Below the pieces are notes generated by a model. It was not told where the DNA came from. It did no database searches and saw only the letters and a program-made list of their open reading frames with translations. Shown here piece after piece: positions 11,481 to 22,494 of a DNA stretch of 64,000 nucleotides (its first letter is position 1; the number at the start of each line of letters is the position of its first letter). The translations under genes were made by a program, and so were the position numbers. Where the stretch lies: assembly GCF_042186555.1 (NCBI RefSeq), contig NC_133336.1:37250338-37314337 (forward strand). The letters are read 5' to 3'. This stretch comes from Aquarana catesbeiana. Its lineage: Eukaryota; Chordata; Amphibia; Anura; Ranidae.

Positions 11481-13072
11481 CAGTATCTCTCAAAAGTGAG
11501 TACACCCCTCACATTTTTGTAAATATTTTATTATATCTTTTCATGTGACAACACTGAAGAAATGACACTTTACTACAATGTAAAGTAGTGAGTGTACAGC
11601 TTGTATAACAGTGTCAATTTGCTGTACCCTCAAAATAACTCAACACACAGCCATTAATGTCTAAACCCTAAGTGAAAATGTCCAAATTGGGCCCAATTAG
11701 GCATTTTACCTCCCCGGTGTCATGTGACTCATTAATGTTACAAGGTCTCAGGTGTGAATGGGGAGCAGGTGTGTTAAATTTGGTGTTATCGCTCTCACTC
11801 TCTCATACTGGTCACTGGAAGTTCAACATGGCACGTCTTGACAAAGAACTCTCTGAGGATCTGAAAAAAAAGAATTGTTGCTCTACATAAAGATGACCTA
11901 GGCTATAAGAAGATTGCAAAGACCCTAAAACTGAGCTGCAGCACGGTGGCCAAGACCATACAGAGGTTTAACAGGACAGGTTCCACTCAGAACAGGCCTC
12001 ACCATGGTCGACCAAAGAAGTTGAGTGCACGTGCTCAGCGTCATATCCAGAGGTTGTCTTTGGGAAATAGACGTATGAGTGCTGCCAGCATTGCTGCAGA
12101 GGTTGAAGGGGTGGGGGAGTCAGCCAGTCAGTGCTCAGACCAAACTGCATCAAACTGGTCTGCATGGCTATCATCCCAGGAGGAAGCCTCTTCTAAAGAT
12201 GATGCACAAGAAAGCCTGCAGTTTGCTGAAGACATACAGACTAAGGACATGGATTACTGGAACCATGTCCTGTGGTCTGATGAGACCAAAATAAACTTAT
12301 TTGGTTCAGATGGTGTCAAGCATGTGTGGTGGCATCCAGGTGAGGAGTACAAAGACAAGTGTGTCTTGCCTACAGTCAAGCATGGTGGTGGGAGTGTCAT
12401 GGTCTGGGGCTGCATGAGTGCTGCCGGCACTGGGGAGCTACAGATCATTGAGGAAACCATGAATGCCAACATGTACTGTGACATACTGAAGCAGAACATG
12501 ATCCCCTCCCTTTGGAGGCTAGGCCACAGGGCAGTATTCCAACATGATAACGACCCCAAACACACCTCCAAGACGACCACTGCCTTGCTAAAGAAGCTGA
12601 GGGTAAAGGTGATGGACTGGCCAAGTCCTTAACCCTACTGAGCATCTGTGGGGCATCCTCAAACAGACGGTGGAGGAGCGCAAGGTCTCTAACATCCACC
12701 ACTACGTGATGTCATCATGGAGGAGTGGAAGAGGACTCCAGTGGCAACCTGTGAAGCTCTGGTGAACTCCATGCCCAAGAGGGTTAAGGCGGTGCTGGAA
12801 AATAATGGTGGCCACACAAAATATTGACACTTTTGACACAGTTTGGACATTTTTACTTAGGGGTGTACTCACTTTTGTTGCCAGCGGTTTAGACATTAAT
12901 GGCTGTGTGTTGAGTTATTTTGAGGGGACAGCAAATTTACACTGTTATACAAGCTGTACACTCACTACTTTACATTGTAGCAAAGTGTCATTTCTTCAGT
13001 GTTGTCACATGAAAAGATATAATAAAATATTTACAAAAATGTGAGGGGTGTACTCACTTTTGTGAGATACTG
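11481..13072 (+). mobile_element. Tc1/mariner transposon, full-length copy 1
   Basis: A TA dinucleotide flanks each side (11479-11480 and 13073-13074). Long inverted terminal repeats of about 200 bp start CAGTATCTCNCAAAAGTGAG and carry the 'gtgagtacaccc' word twice per arm, once at the tip and once near 12860 on the right. They enclose a single transposase gene in plus orientation. Length, TA target and paired subterminal repeats fit the vertebrate Tc1 group. A second copy in opposite orientation is at 45301-46836. The transposase is broken, so this copy is non-autonomous. Confidence 0.93.
11828..12827 (+). pseudogene. Tc1 transposase pseudogene
   Basis: The product would bind the terminal repeats and move the element by DDE chemistry. 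The start (MARLDKELSEDL) opens a paired helix-turn-helix region; the central frame at 11946-12632 carries the recognisable KTIQRFNRTGS, GRPKKLS, NHVLWSDET (first catalytic D), GGGSVMVWGCMS and FQHDNDPKHTS (second D) blocks. At least three reading-frame breaks are visible: after a run of A's near 11866, in the 12100-12200 region where the usual RRTLH block is scrambled, and near 12630 before the NPIEHLW block. Remnants continue to a stop at 12825-12827. Inactive as it stands. Confidence 0.93.
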
Positions 13073-13074
13073 TA

Positions 13075-13312
13075 TCTGTATGGTTGTGGATGAAGTGTTC
13101 CAGTTCAGAGCCCAACTATGCCTGATTTAACAAAGAAGGAAATACGGGTTTAATGTAACATAATAGATTACAGCAAATCACTTATTTATTTATAGAGATT
13201 TTGGTGAAATTGAGTTTGACATCAGCAACATTTCGCCGGAGCAGAAACTTTCATTTTTGCTTATTGAACTGTTTAGGTTAAATATGCCTACATTGTTTTT
13301 CTTTCTTCAGAA
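13075..13312. other. Short intronic spacer
   Basis: No feature recognised between the Tc1 element and the next repeat. Confidence 0.4.
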
Positions 13313-13410
13313 CAGGGATCCTCATACTTTGTACATATAGGATCAGTTCACTGTCCATCAGACTGTAGGGGGGGGTTGAACAGTGAGAATAAACAAATTA
13401 TCTAGTGCAT

Positions 13411-13530
13411 GTGATTATTGGGAGGAATAGTGCCCCTTCATTGGTATCAGTGGGACTATTGTCCCAGCATTGATGTCAGTGGATGGAATAGTGCCCCATC
13501 ATTGGTATCAGTGGGAGGAATAGTGTATGG
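13411..13530. repeat. Minisatellite, 32-bp unit, left block
   Basis: About four degenerate units of 'gggaggaatagtgccccatc' plus 'attggtatcagt'. The same array resumes at 14968 on the far side of the palindrome. Confidence 0.9.
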
Positions 13531-13607
13531 CAGTAATTCCGCGCTTAGGAAGAGAAGGGACTGCTGCCCCCCTACAAATGAATATCACCAAAGTGATATC
13601 CAAAAAA

Positions 13608-14967
13608 TGGGTAATGATCTAAACAGGGGTGTTGGCGCTGTCCGGCTATATGCACATAAAGGTATATAAAAAACTACTCAAATAAATAAAGCAGAAGTAC
13701 TTGTGAAAGAGGTGATGCGTGTAAACAATACGTGACAGGGCTAGGGTGTATTAAATGCAAACAATACCCTAGGCAGATAATAATACTAATAAAGTGCTGC
13801 GTGCTCCTAAAAGTGAAAAAATGAAAAATGTGCCTTAGTCCCAATTAATCAAATGTCCATATGTGTGTAAAAGAATATACCACTAATGCAAAGTGTGTAA
13901 AATACAACCAGTCTCCCTGGCATAAAAATGCAGTAAAGTGCAAAGTGCTCCTGAACAAATGTGTCTTAATCTCAATGCATCAAATACCATAAAAATAAAT
14001 AAAAATAAAAAATAAATAAATAAAAAATGTACCCGCAGGTGAATAAACAATAGTGGCAATCAAAACAGAAATTTTGCAAATCAAGCACACAATGGAAAAA
14101 ATAATAATTTAGAAGATATCCCCAACAAGTGTGCATAAAAATATATAGAAAGGTATGTAAATGTCCAAAGTTCAAAATCCCAAAAAATGTGTCCTTATAG
14201 TGAAAAAACAGTGATCTCAGCTTTAACTGATGTAGTCCCCGTCCTCCACCGCACACCCACTCGTGCTTGCACTCACCGGACTACGGTGAGGTAGTCCGGT
14301 GAGTGCAAGCACGAGTGGGTGTGCGGTGGAGGACGGGGACTACATCAGTTAAAGCTGAGATCACTGTTTTTTCACTATAAGGACACATTTTTTGGGATTT
14401 TGAACTTTGGACATTTACATACCTTTCTATATATTTTTATGCACACTTGTTGGGGATATCTTCTAAATTATTATTTTTTCCATTGTGTGCTTGATTTGCA
14501 AAATTTCTGTTTTGATTGCCACTATTGTTTATTCACCTGCGGGTACATTTTTTATTTATTTATTTTTTATTTTTATTTATTTTTATGGTATTTGATGCAT
14601 TGAGATTAAGACACATTTGTTCAGGAGCACTTTGCACTTTACTGCATTTTTATGCCAGGGAGACTGGTTGTATTTTACACACTTTGCATTAGTGGTATAT
14701 TCTTTTACACACATATGGACATTTGATTAATTGGGACTAAGGCACATTTTTCATTTTTTCACTTTTAGGAGCACGCAGCACTTTATTAGTATTATTATCT
14801 GCCTAGGGTATTGTTTGCATTTAATACACCCTAGCCCTGTCACGTATTGTTTACACGCATCACCTCTTTCACAAGTACTTCTGCTTTATTTATTTGAGTA
14901 GTTTTTTATATACCTTTATGTGCATATAGCCGGACAGCGCCAACACCCCTGTTTAGATCATTACCCA
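13608..14967. repeat. Perfect long palindrome, 677-bp arms, 6-bp centre
   Basis: The arms are 13608-14284 and 14291-14967 with centre GGTGAG. Every stretch I compared (13681-13920 against 14655-14894, and the stretch next to the centre) is identical after reverse complement. The outermost bases are TGGGTAATGATCT and its complement. Both arms encode the same chance 94-residue frame, which is a consequence of symmetry and not a gene. The right arm tip joins minisatellite units directly. The left tip is preceded by about 75 bp of non-minisatellite sequence. Confidence 0.95.
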
Positions 14968-15435
14968 GTGGGAGGAATAGTGCCCCATCATTGGTACCAG
15001 TGGGAAGTATAGTGCCCCATCATTGGTACCAATGGGAAGTATAGTGCCCCATCATTGGTACCAATGGGAAGTATAGTGCCCCATCATTGGTATCAGTGAG
15101 AGGAATAGTACCCTATCATTGGTACCAGTGGAAGGAATAGTGCCCCATCATTGGTATCAGTGGGAGGAATAGTGCCCCATCATTGGTATCAGTGGGAGGA
15201 ATAGTGCCCCATCATTGGTACCAGTGGGAGGAATAGTGCCCCATCATTGGTACCAGTGGGAAGTATAGTGCCCCATCATTGGTACCAATGGGAAGTATAG
15301 TGCCCCGTCATTGGTATCAGTGAGAGGAATAGTACCCTATCATTGGTACCAGTGGAAGGAATAGTGCCCCATCATTAGTGTCAGTGGGAGGAATATTGTC
15401 CTATCTTTGATAACAGTGGGAGGAACAAGGGTTGG
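14968..15435. repeat. Minisatellite, 32-bp unit, right block
   Basis: About 14 units of 'gtgggaggaatagtgcccca' plus 'tcattggtatca', with 'aagtatag' and 'ggtaccaat' variants. Unit spacing is 32 bp, for example 15161 to 15193. Confidence 0.93.
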
Positions 15436-15678
15436 TTAAAGGCCAGCAAAGGGCCCCATCTGACCCATGGGCTGCAGTCGTGCAACCAATGATTTAGAGG
15501 GTTTGTATGTGTGTGTTTATTTATTTTAGTAAATTTTTAATTTTGTGTATTTTTTTAAGTTGGGTGCTATGCTTTTCATTTTTATTTTTACAGTTTTTTT
15601 TTCCTTTCTGTGAAAAAAATAAAAAGAAAAGGTCCAGAACAGTTGAAAGGACCTCTATACCCCTTAAGCGCAATTTAA

Positions 15679-16623
15679 CCGCTTCCGGACCAGCTGCTGC
15701 AGTTTTACTCCCCTGTGCGAAATCACGTTACTGTACGTGATCTTGCGGGGTTCGGATAGCAGGCGCGAGCGCGCCCGCTGCACAGCGGGGGTGCCGATGT
15801 TAGTGACTAACGGTCGCGATGATCGACGGCCACCAGCGAGCGTGAGCAGGAGACACAGAACAGGGACAAGTGTGTGTAAAGGCACACTTCCCTGTTCTGT
15901 TCTGACAGGAGTGACAGATTGTGTGTTCCTATTAGCTAGGAATCATGATCTGTCACTTCCTGTAGTTAGTCCCCTCCCCCTTTAGTTAGAATCACCTCTC
16001 AAGGAACATAGGTAACCCCTTCACCGCCCCCTAGTGTTAACCCCTTCCGTGCCAGTGACATTTTTACAGTAATCAATGCACTGATTGCTGTATTAATGAC
16101 AATGGTTCCAAAAATGTGTCAAAATTGTCCGACGTGTCCGCTATAATGTTGCAGATCACCGCCATTACTAGTAAAAAAAAAAAAATAATAATAATAAAAA
16201 TGCTATAAATCTATCCCCTATTTTATAGACGCTATAACTTTTGCGGAAACCAATCAATATAAGCTTTGTGCTATTTTTTTTTACCAAAAATATGTAGAAG
16301 AATACGTATCGGCCTAAACTGAGGAAAAAAAATGTTTTTAATATATTTTTGGGGGATATTTATTATAGCAAAAAGGTAAAAAATAATGCGTTTTTTTTTC
16401 AAAATTGTTGCTATTTTTTTGTTTATAGCGCAAAAAATAAAAAACGCAGAGGTGATCAAATACCACCAAAAGAAAGCTCTATTTGTGGGGAAAAAAAAGG
16501 ATGCCAACTTTGTTTGGGTACAGCATCGCACGACCACGCAATTGTCAGTTAAAGCGGCACAGTGCCGAATTGCAAAAAGTGCTCTGTGCAAGAAGGGGGT
16601 AAATTCTTCCGGGGCTGAAGTGG
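15679..16623. mobile_element. TTAA-flanked non-autonomous element, 'CCRCTTC' family, copy 1
   Basis: TTAA lies at 15675-15678 and 16624-16627. The terminal inverted repeats are CCGCTTCCGGACC and, inward from the right, CCACTTCAGCCCCGG. Length is 945 bp. It has a GC-rich left half and an AT-rich right half with 'accaccaaaagaaagctcta' and 'cagttaaagcg' blocks. Other copies are at 19349-20264 (inverted), 53599-55185 and 60377-61430. CC-starting ends plus a TTAA target fit a piggyBac-like MITE; no transposase is present. Confidence 0.8.
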
Positions 16624-16627
16624 TTAA

Positions 16628-17086
16628 AAAGAGGAACTGCAGTCTGCTCACATAATTTGTGATAAAAAACATCTTTGCCATTCTGAAGCTTCCCTCCAAC
16701 CACTTTGCATATTATTTTATATATACTGAGATTCTGTACTTGCCAAATATGCCGCAGAAATCTCCCTCCGCTGAGTCTGGCTGGAACTATTTTAACTGTG
16801 GGCAGCTGAAGCTGCTGCCTGTTCACTTCCTGGATTTACACAGACACACAGAGGCACACCTCCAACTCTGCAGCTTTCCTTGGCCCTCTTAGGATTCATC
16901 CGCCCTCCCTTGAGAGAGAGCTGTGCATGATGTCATAAGCCTAGGCTAATGACCAGACAAGAAACAGGAAGTGGGCTGTATAAGGTATTTACTGGCAGAA
17001 AAAAAATGTTTTACTATCCAAAGTTAACACAACAAGGGCAGAGGATTTAATAGATGGAAAGTTGAAAAAATGACTGAAGGTGAACT
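16628..17086. mobile_element. TTAA-flanked MITE abutting the previous element
   Basis: It shares the TTAA at 16624-16627 with the preceding element and ends at TTAA 17087-17090. The ends are AAAGAGGAACTGCAGTC and, inward, AAGTTCACCTTCAGTCA. No coding capacity. Sharing one TTAA indicates that one element inserted into the other's terminal target site. Confidence 0.65.
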
Positions 17087-17090
17087 TTAA

Positions 17091-17574
17091 AGTACATAGC
17101 GATCAAAAACCGTTTCTCCTTACCTATTGACTCCATTTAAACAAAAATGGTGCAGCATTGCCAAAATTGACCAATTTTCTCTGAAATTTCAGGCAAAGAG
17201 AAACTCTCTATTCCGTTTGTCCCTAGCTATAGCATTGCGGAAATGTTGCACTTTAGCTCAAGCATCCTAATTGTACAAAAGCCTTTAGAACAGACAGTCA
17301 AAATAGAAAAAGAGATGAAATCAATCAGTGAACTGGTAAAGCTACTCAGAAAACATTCCAGCTGTGCTAAAGTCACGAAGTCCACTCAAGGTACCCTAAA
17401 GTAGTAATAAGCTGTAAGAGAGTAATGCATTCTGATGAACTGAGTTAACATTTGGCAATAAATAATTTAGTTAGCACTCACATAGTTAATGTATTACAGC
17501 ATCGCTGTGGCCTGTGTTTTCAGCACTATTTCCCTTAACTTCCTGTGGTGGAAAGTGCGCACTGACTATGTTAC
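17091..17574. other. Intronic spacer, no feature recognised
   Basis: Ordinary AT-rich sequence between two TTAA-flanked elements. Confidence 0.4.
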
Positions 17575-17578
17575 TTAA

Positions 17579-18012
17579 AATGGTTCTAAAGGCAAAAGAT
17601 TTTTTTTTTTATCTTAATGCATTAAGATAAAAAAAATCTTCTGTGTGCAGCAGCCCCCCTAATACTTTCCTGAGTCCCATCCAGATCCAGCAATGTTGCA
17701 CGAGAGACTCAGCTGCCTCGGACGCTCGCTCTTCATTGGCTGAGACACAGCAGCAGGCACCATTGGCCCCATTGCTGCTGTCAAAGTCAGTGAGCCAATG
17801 AGAAGAGAACGGGGACAGGGCCGAGATGTGGTTCCATGTCTGAATGGACACACAGAGCAGTGGCTCGGCTCGGGTGCCCCCATAGCAAGCTGCTTGCTAT
17901 GGGGGCACTCGGCGGGAGGGAGGGGCCGGAAGTGCCGACAAAGGACTCAAGAAGTGAAGGATTGGGGCTGCACTGCACCGAGGAGGTAAGTATGACAAGA
18001 CCCTTGTGGTCT
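17579..18012. mobile_element. TTAA-flanked MITE, 'AGTGGTNNTAAA' family, copy 2
   Basis: It follows TTAA (17575-17578) and starts AATGGTTCTAAAGGC with a hairpin 'atcttaatgcattaagat'. The core ('cagcagcccccct', 'tgagccaatgaga') closely resembles 59905-60372. The right end is decayed but followed by TTAA at 18013-18016. Confidence 0.75.
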
Positions 18013-18016
18013 TTAA

Positions 18017-19344
18017 TTAAGGTGAGCTGCTAGGACACACTTCAGGTGGGTTCTGGATGGTGGAAGCGAGTGTGACCACCAGAGCCATCTTTAATATTGA
18101 TTGGACCCTATGCAAGCATTTTTGTGGGCCCTTTCAAATCCACTTATCAACTATTTGCAGGCAGTGCGGGCTCAAGGGGAAGCTGCCTTGGGTTCCACAA
18201 CAATGACTGGGCCGGGGGCCCTGGTGACCACAATATTAGACGATCTGATACCTATTTGCACTTGGGTTTTCTCACATTCTTCTATCAATCATTTCACCAT
18301 TATTCTTGCACACGCACTTGATTGGAATGGATCTTCGGCATGTTATTTAGCTAAATGGACTATGTTGTGTTTGATATTATTTATGGGCTCTGTTTTTTAC
18401 TCTTTATTTAGCAATATGTTTTATATTCATTAAGTGCTGTGCGTTTTTCACATTATAGCAAGACTAACCCATATACCGGTATATGCATTTATTTGCATTA
18501 TTAAATTATTCACATTCATCTTTCACAGCACCGAAGATTTGGGATCAATACCCAGAGGCTTTACACTTTTTTATTGCTATTCATGTTTTATCTTTTAGTC
18601 AATTGCTGTGTTCACGGATTTTGTCAGCACTTTTATTAGCACTTTGGAGGTAGCACCACATCTATTTTTCAATATTATGTGGGGACACATTTGAGTGTTG
18701 GCTGCTGCTCCTGTCTTTTCACATTTACATCTTTTTTTTGTTAGTGTTTTGATTTGCGCATTCGTTTTTCATTTTAAGAAGTATGACATGTTTGTTATTT
18801 TTAAACAAAAAAAAACAAAACAAAACAAGGCTTTACTATGACTTTAAGGTCGGTCACATGGGGCAATAGAGTCTTGAGCTGTTGTCAATCAATTACCTTG
18901 AAGATAGTAGGAGAGGGGGGCCGGGGTATTGCTTTAAGGTTTTTTGGGGTTCTGTGTTTGAGCTGACCCCCACTGGGCAGGGACAATAGGCATGCAAACG
19001 TGATTCCATAATACCCTGCAAGGCAATGGAGTCATCCTAAAACAGAAAACCTGCAGCGATGATCTTGTGAATGGTTTCATGGTAAGTACTAAAGCCACCG
19101 ACTAAAAGTTTAGGGTTTAGTAACACTTTAATCCAAGTTTTGTGTAATTCACTCACTGCAGCCAGCTTTCAGATAGCTCCCCATGTGTGTAATGGGTGTG
19201 TCCATTTCTCCAAACCTGTTCTATGTAATCAATGTCTCTCTCTCTCTGCTTTATGGATCGCCAACACTTTTGAACTTTCAAGGCATGTTTAAATATGACT
19301 AGTGGTTATGATTAAGTAGCTTCACTGAGTGTAGTACTGACACT
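18017..19344. other. AT-rich repeats and a right end of the 'AGTGNNACTAAAC' TTAA family
   Basis: The segment 18060-18790 is AT-rich sequence in the style of other dispersed repeats here but without defined ends. At 19108-19131 the sequence 'agggtttagtaacact' followed by TTAA is a right terminus like those at 10852 and 23953; its left partner was not located with confidence. Confidence 0.45.
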
Positions 19345-19348
19345 TTAA

Positions 19349-20264
19349 CCACTTAAGGACAGCAAGGATTTGCTTCTTAATGACGGGGCCATCTTTTTGT
19401 GATACGGCACTGTGTCGCTTTAACTGACAATTGCGTGGCCTTGCGACGTTGTACCCAAACAAAATTGATGTCCTTTTTCCCACAAATAGAGCTTTCTTTT
19501 GTTGGTATTTGATCACCTCTGTGGTTCTTATTTTTTGAGCTATAAACAAAAAAAAAATTTGAAGTTTTGAAAAAAATAACAATATTTTTTACTTTTTGCT
19601 ATAATACCCCCCCCCCCCCCGAATTTTTTTTTTTTTTTATCAGTTTAGGCCATTATGTATTTTTCTATATTTTTTGGTACAAAAAAAAAAAAAAAATCAC
19701 AATAAGCGTATATTGATTGGTTTGCGCAAAAATTATAGCGTCTACAAAATAGGGGATAGATTTATGGCATTTTTATTTTTTACTAGTAATGATGGCGATC
19801 TGCTATTTTTAGCAGGAATGTGACATTGCAGCGGACAGATCGGACACTTTTGACACATTTCCGGGACCATTGACATTTATACAGCGATCAGTCCTATAAA
19901 AACACACTGATTACTGTGTAAATGTCACTGGCAGGGAAAGGGTTAAATGTGTTCCCTGGGAGGTGTTTCTAACTTTGGGGAGGATATGACTGACTGGAGG
20001 AGGAGAGAGATGGCTGTTCCTAATTGCTAGAAACAGCAGATCTTTCTCTCCTCCCCTGTCAGAATGGGGATATGTCTGTTTACATTGACAGATCCCCATT
20101 CTGGCTCTCTGTGGAGCGATCGTGGGTGGCCGGCAGACATTGTGGCTGCCAGCCACGCGCATTGGCTCCTAGGGCTCTTAAAGCGGCCGACGTACAATGA
20201 TGGGCAATTCGCCCAGGAGAGCCAACCTGCCGCAGTGCAACTGCGGCGGCTGGTCTTCAAGTGG
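19349..20264. mobile_element. TTAA-flanked 'CCRCTTC' family, copy 2, inverted
   Basis: TTAA occurs at 19345-19348 and 20265-20268. Blocks run in reverse order relative to copy 1: 'cgctttaactgacaattgcg', then 'tagagctttcttttg', then the AT-rich centre with C and T homopolymers, then the GC-rich end with 'gaatggggatatgtctgttt'. Length is 916 bp with no coding capacity. Confidence 0.8.
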
Positions 20265-20268
20265 TTAA

Positions 20269-20654
20269 TATAGCAGGCTTTCTGTAGGTAAGATTGCAAG
20301 GGGTCCTCAGTGGGGTTGTCTGGAAAATCCTCTGTTGCATTACAAAAAGGTAAGAGTGGAGTAGACTGGAACGATACAGCCATGCCGAGAGCTTAGCCCT
20401 GAGCAGGTAGGATTTGTTACCTGGAAACATTTCAATCCATCATTTTCTATTAAGCCTTAAAATGCAGAGAGCAGGCATTGTGTTCTGTCTTTCATTCAGT
20501 CATAGCTGTTGTGCACCAGGCTATCCACTGGTTAAAATAGACCTTGCAGTGCAATGCAAGGTTTGCATATCTTTTAAATACTGATTTAGACCTCTTGAGT
20601 TGTGGGGTCTAATGATTTGGTAAGCAGCATTATACTCACCTGGTGGCTGGTGCA
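20269..20654. other. Intronic spacer, no feature recognised
   Basis: No exon or element could be supported. Confidence 0.4.
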
Positions 20655-22190
20655 CAGCAGCTGTATGAAGATTTACATAGCTAATCTGGTTGAAAAAAGA
20701 TGCAAGTCCATCCAGTTCAACTGACATAGAAAAAAAAAAACACACACACACACACAAATAGAAAACCTCCATATACCCAATCCCATACCCACAGCTGATC
20801 TAGAGGAAGGCAAAAAACCCCAGCAAAGCATGATCCAATTTGCTCCAGCAGGTGAATAAATTCCTTCCTGATTGCACGAGAGGCAATTAGATATTTCCTG
20901 GATCAACTTTACCTATAAATGTTAGTACCCAGTTATGTTTTGTGCATTTAGGAAAGAATTTAGGCCTTTTTTTTTAAACAATCTACTGAGCTAGCCAGAG
21001 CTTGTTTTTGAGGGAGTCTATTCCACATTTTCACAGTTCTTACTATGAAGAAACCTTTCCCTACTTGGAGATTAAATCTCTTTTCCTCCTGAAGTAACGA
21101 GTGCCCCTTGTCCTCTGTGATGACCTTAATGTGAATAACTCAACAAGTTCACTAAATGGACCCCTTATATATTTGTACATGTTGATCATATCCCCCCTTA
21201 ATCTCTTCTTCTCGAGAAGGACTAGATTCAGTTCCTCTAATCTTTCCTCATAGCTGAGCTCCTCCATGCCTCTTATCAGTTTGGTTGACCTTCTCTGCAC
21301 ATTCTCCAGTTCCCCTTTATCTTTTTTGAGAACTGGTGCCCAAAACTGAACTGCATATTCCAGATGAGGTCTTACTAATGAATTGTACGGGGCAAAAATG
21401 TGTCTGTCTCTCTCTGGAGACCATACCTCTCTTAATACAAGAAATGACTTTCCTTGCTTTGGAAACCACAGCTTGGCATTGCATGCTATTATTAAGTTTA
21501 TGATCTACCAGAACACCCAGATCCTTCTCCACCAAGGATTCCCCCAGTTGTAGTCCCCCCTAGTATGTATGATGCATGTATATTCTTAGCCTCCAAGTGC
21601 ATAAGTTTACATTTATCAACAGTAAACCTCATTTGCCACTTAGTTGTCCAATTAAACAGTGCATTGAGGTCGGCTTGTAAGTTTGAGACATCATCAGACA
21701 ACGTTATTCTACTGCATAGCTTGGTGTCATCCCCAAACACTGAAATTGTACTTTTAATCCCAGACCCGACATCATTTATAAGGGTATTAAAAAGTAAAGG
21801 GTCCCAGCACTGAACCTTGGGGTACACCACTGATAACCTTAGACCATTCAGAGTTAGAATCATTAACTACTACTCTCTGAATTCTGTCTTTTAGCCAGTT
21901 TTCTATCCATTTACAAACTGATATTTCCAAGTCTGTAGACTTTACCTTACACATAAGCCGTGTGTGGGGAACTGTGTCAAACGCTTTTGCAAAATCCAAG
22001 TTCACAGCCACCCCTCTGTCCAAGGTTTACTTACCTCCTCTAAAAGAAATCAGGCTTGTTTGACAACTTCTGTCTTTCATGAAACCATGCTGACTTTTGC
22101 CTAAATGTTGCACACTTTCGGTGGAATTTGATATTTTGTTCATCAGCTGGTAGTTTATACAGGGGAAAGTGGCCCACATAGTATATGTAG
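20655..22190 (-). mobile_element. CR1-type non-LTR retrotransposon, 5'-truncated
   Basis: Minus orientation. The 3' end at 20680-20730 has the 'ggacttgcatcttttttcaa' tail shared with 322-380, next to an A/CA-rich stretch. Upstream (increasing coordinates) lie the reverse-transcriptase C-terminal region and then the catalytic motifs in decayed frames. The 5' portion with ORF1 and the endonuclease is missing. The CR1 superfamily call comes from the RT motifs and the characteristic LSYEERL-type C-terminal block. Confidence 0.85.
21061..22130 (-). pseudogene. CR1-like reverse transcriptase pseudogene
   Basis: The enzyme would make DNA from LINE RNA at a nicked chromosomal target. Visible blocks in order on the minus strand: KSQHGFMKDRSCQTSL (about 22060-22110), motif A LDFAKAFDTVPH (near 21985), motif B SGVPQGSVLGP (near 21810), motif C with F-G-D-D (near 21730; FADD or YADD is usual), EKDLGVLVDHKL (near 21510) and QRRSTKLIRGMEELSYEERL (near 21260). 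Frames change between these blocks, so at least three frameshifts or stops are present. Inactive. Confidence 0.88.
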
Positions 22191-22490
22191 ACCTGCTTAG
22201 GGTTGGCTTGTTGCTAATAATCTGGTGTTCTGGAGATATCTGTTCCTGAGCCAGCTCATAACTATGTAACAAAAACAAAAAAACAAAAAAAACAACTAAA
22301 GTTCCACCCAATACTGTGAATAACCTGCTTATTCAATCTGTAGCAAATCACATCAATCTGAAACTAAAGCTAAACAGAGATCCTATTCTGATATAAAGTA
22401 TCCCTTTCTATGCACAAGAAATTTATACACCTGTAGTAGGAATGCAAATTGGGGCCTGCCTGCTGCCAACACAAACTTCTCAATGTCTAA
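22191..22490. other. Intronic spacer
   Basis: Short A-rich sequence beyond the truncated LINE; nothing else recognised. Confidence 0.4.
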
Positions 22491-22494
22491 TTAA

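Larger units (their letters stand above)
13313..15500. mobile_element. hAT-like non-autonomous element carrying a minisatellite and a palindrome
   Basis: The left end (13313 onward) reads CAGGGATCCTCATACTTTG with 'ttcactgtccatcagact' downstream. This matches, in inverted orientation, the right end of the element at 49014-50038 ('tgaaggacag', 'acaaagtttggagacccctg'). The interior holds 32-bp minisatellite units on both sides of a large palindrome. The right end near 'catgggctgcagtcgtgcaa' resembles the left end of the 49-kb copy. hAT membership is inferred from the end sequence; no 8-bp duplication was identified here. Confidence 0.55.

Noticed and set aside
13555..13607. Target duplication for the 13.6-kb palindrome
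   Set aside because: Flanks left of 13608 (run of A's) and right of 14967 (gtgggagg) do not match, so no duplication can be claimed.
13972..14603. Two identical 94-codon frames facing away from each other
   Set aside because: Identical because they are the two arms of a perfect palindrome. The sequence is AT-rich low complexity with no recognisable protein.
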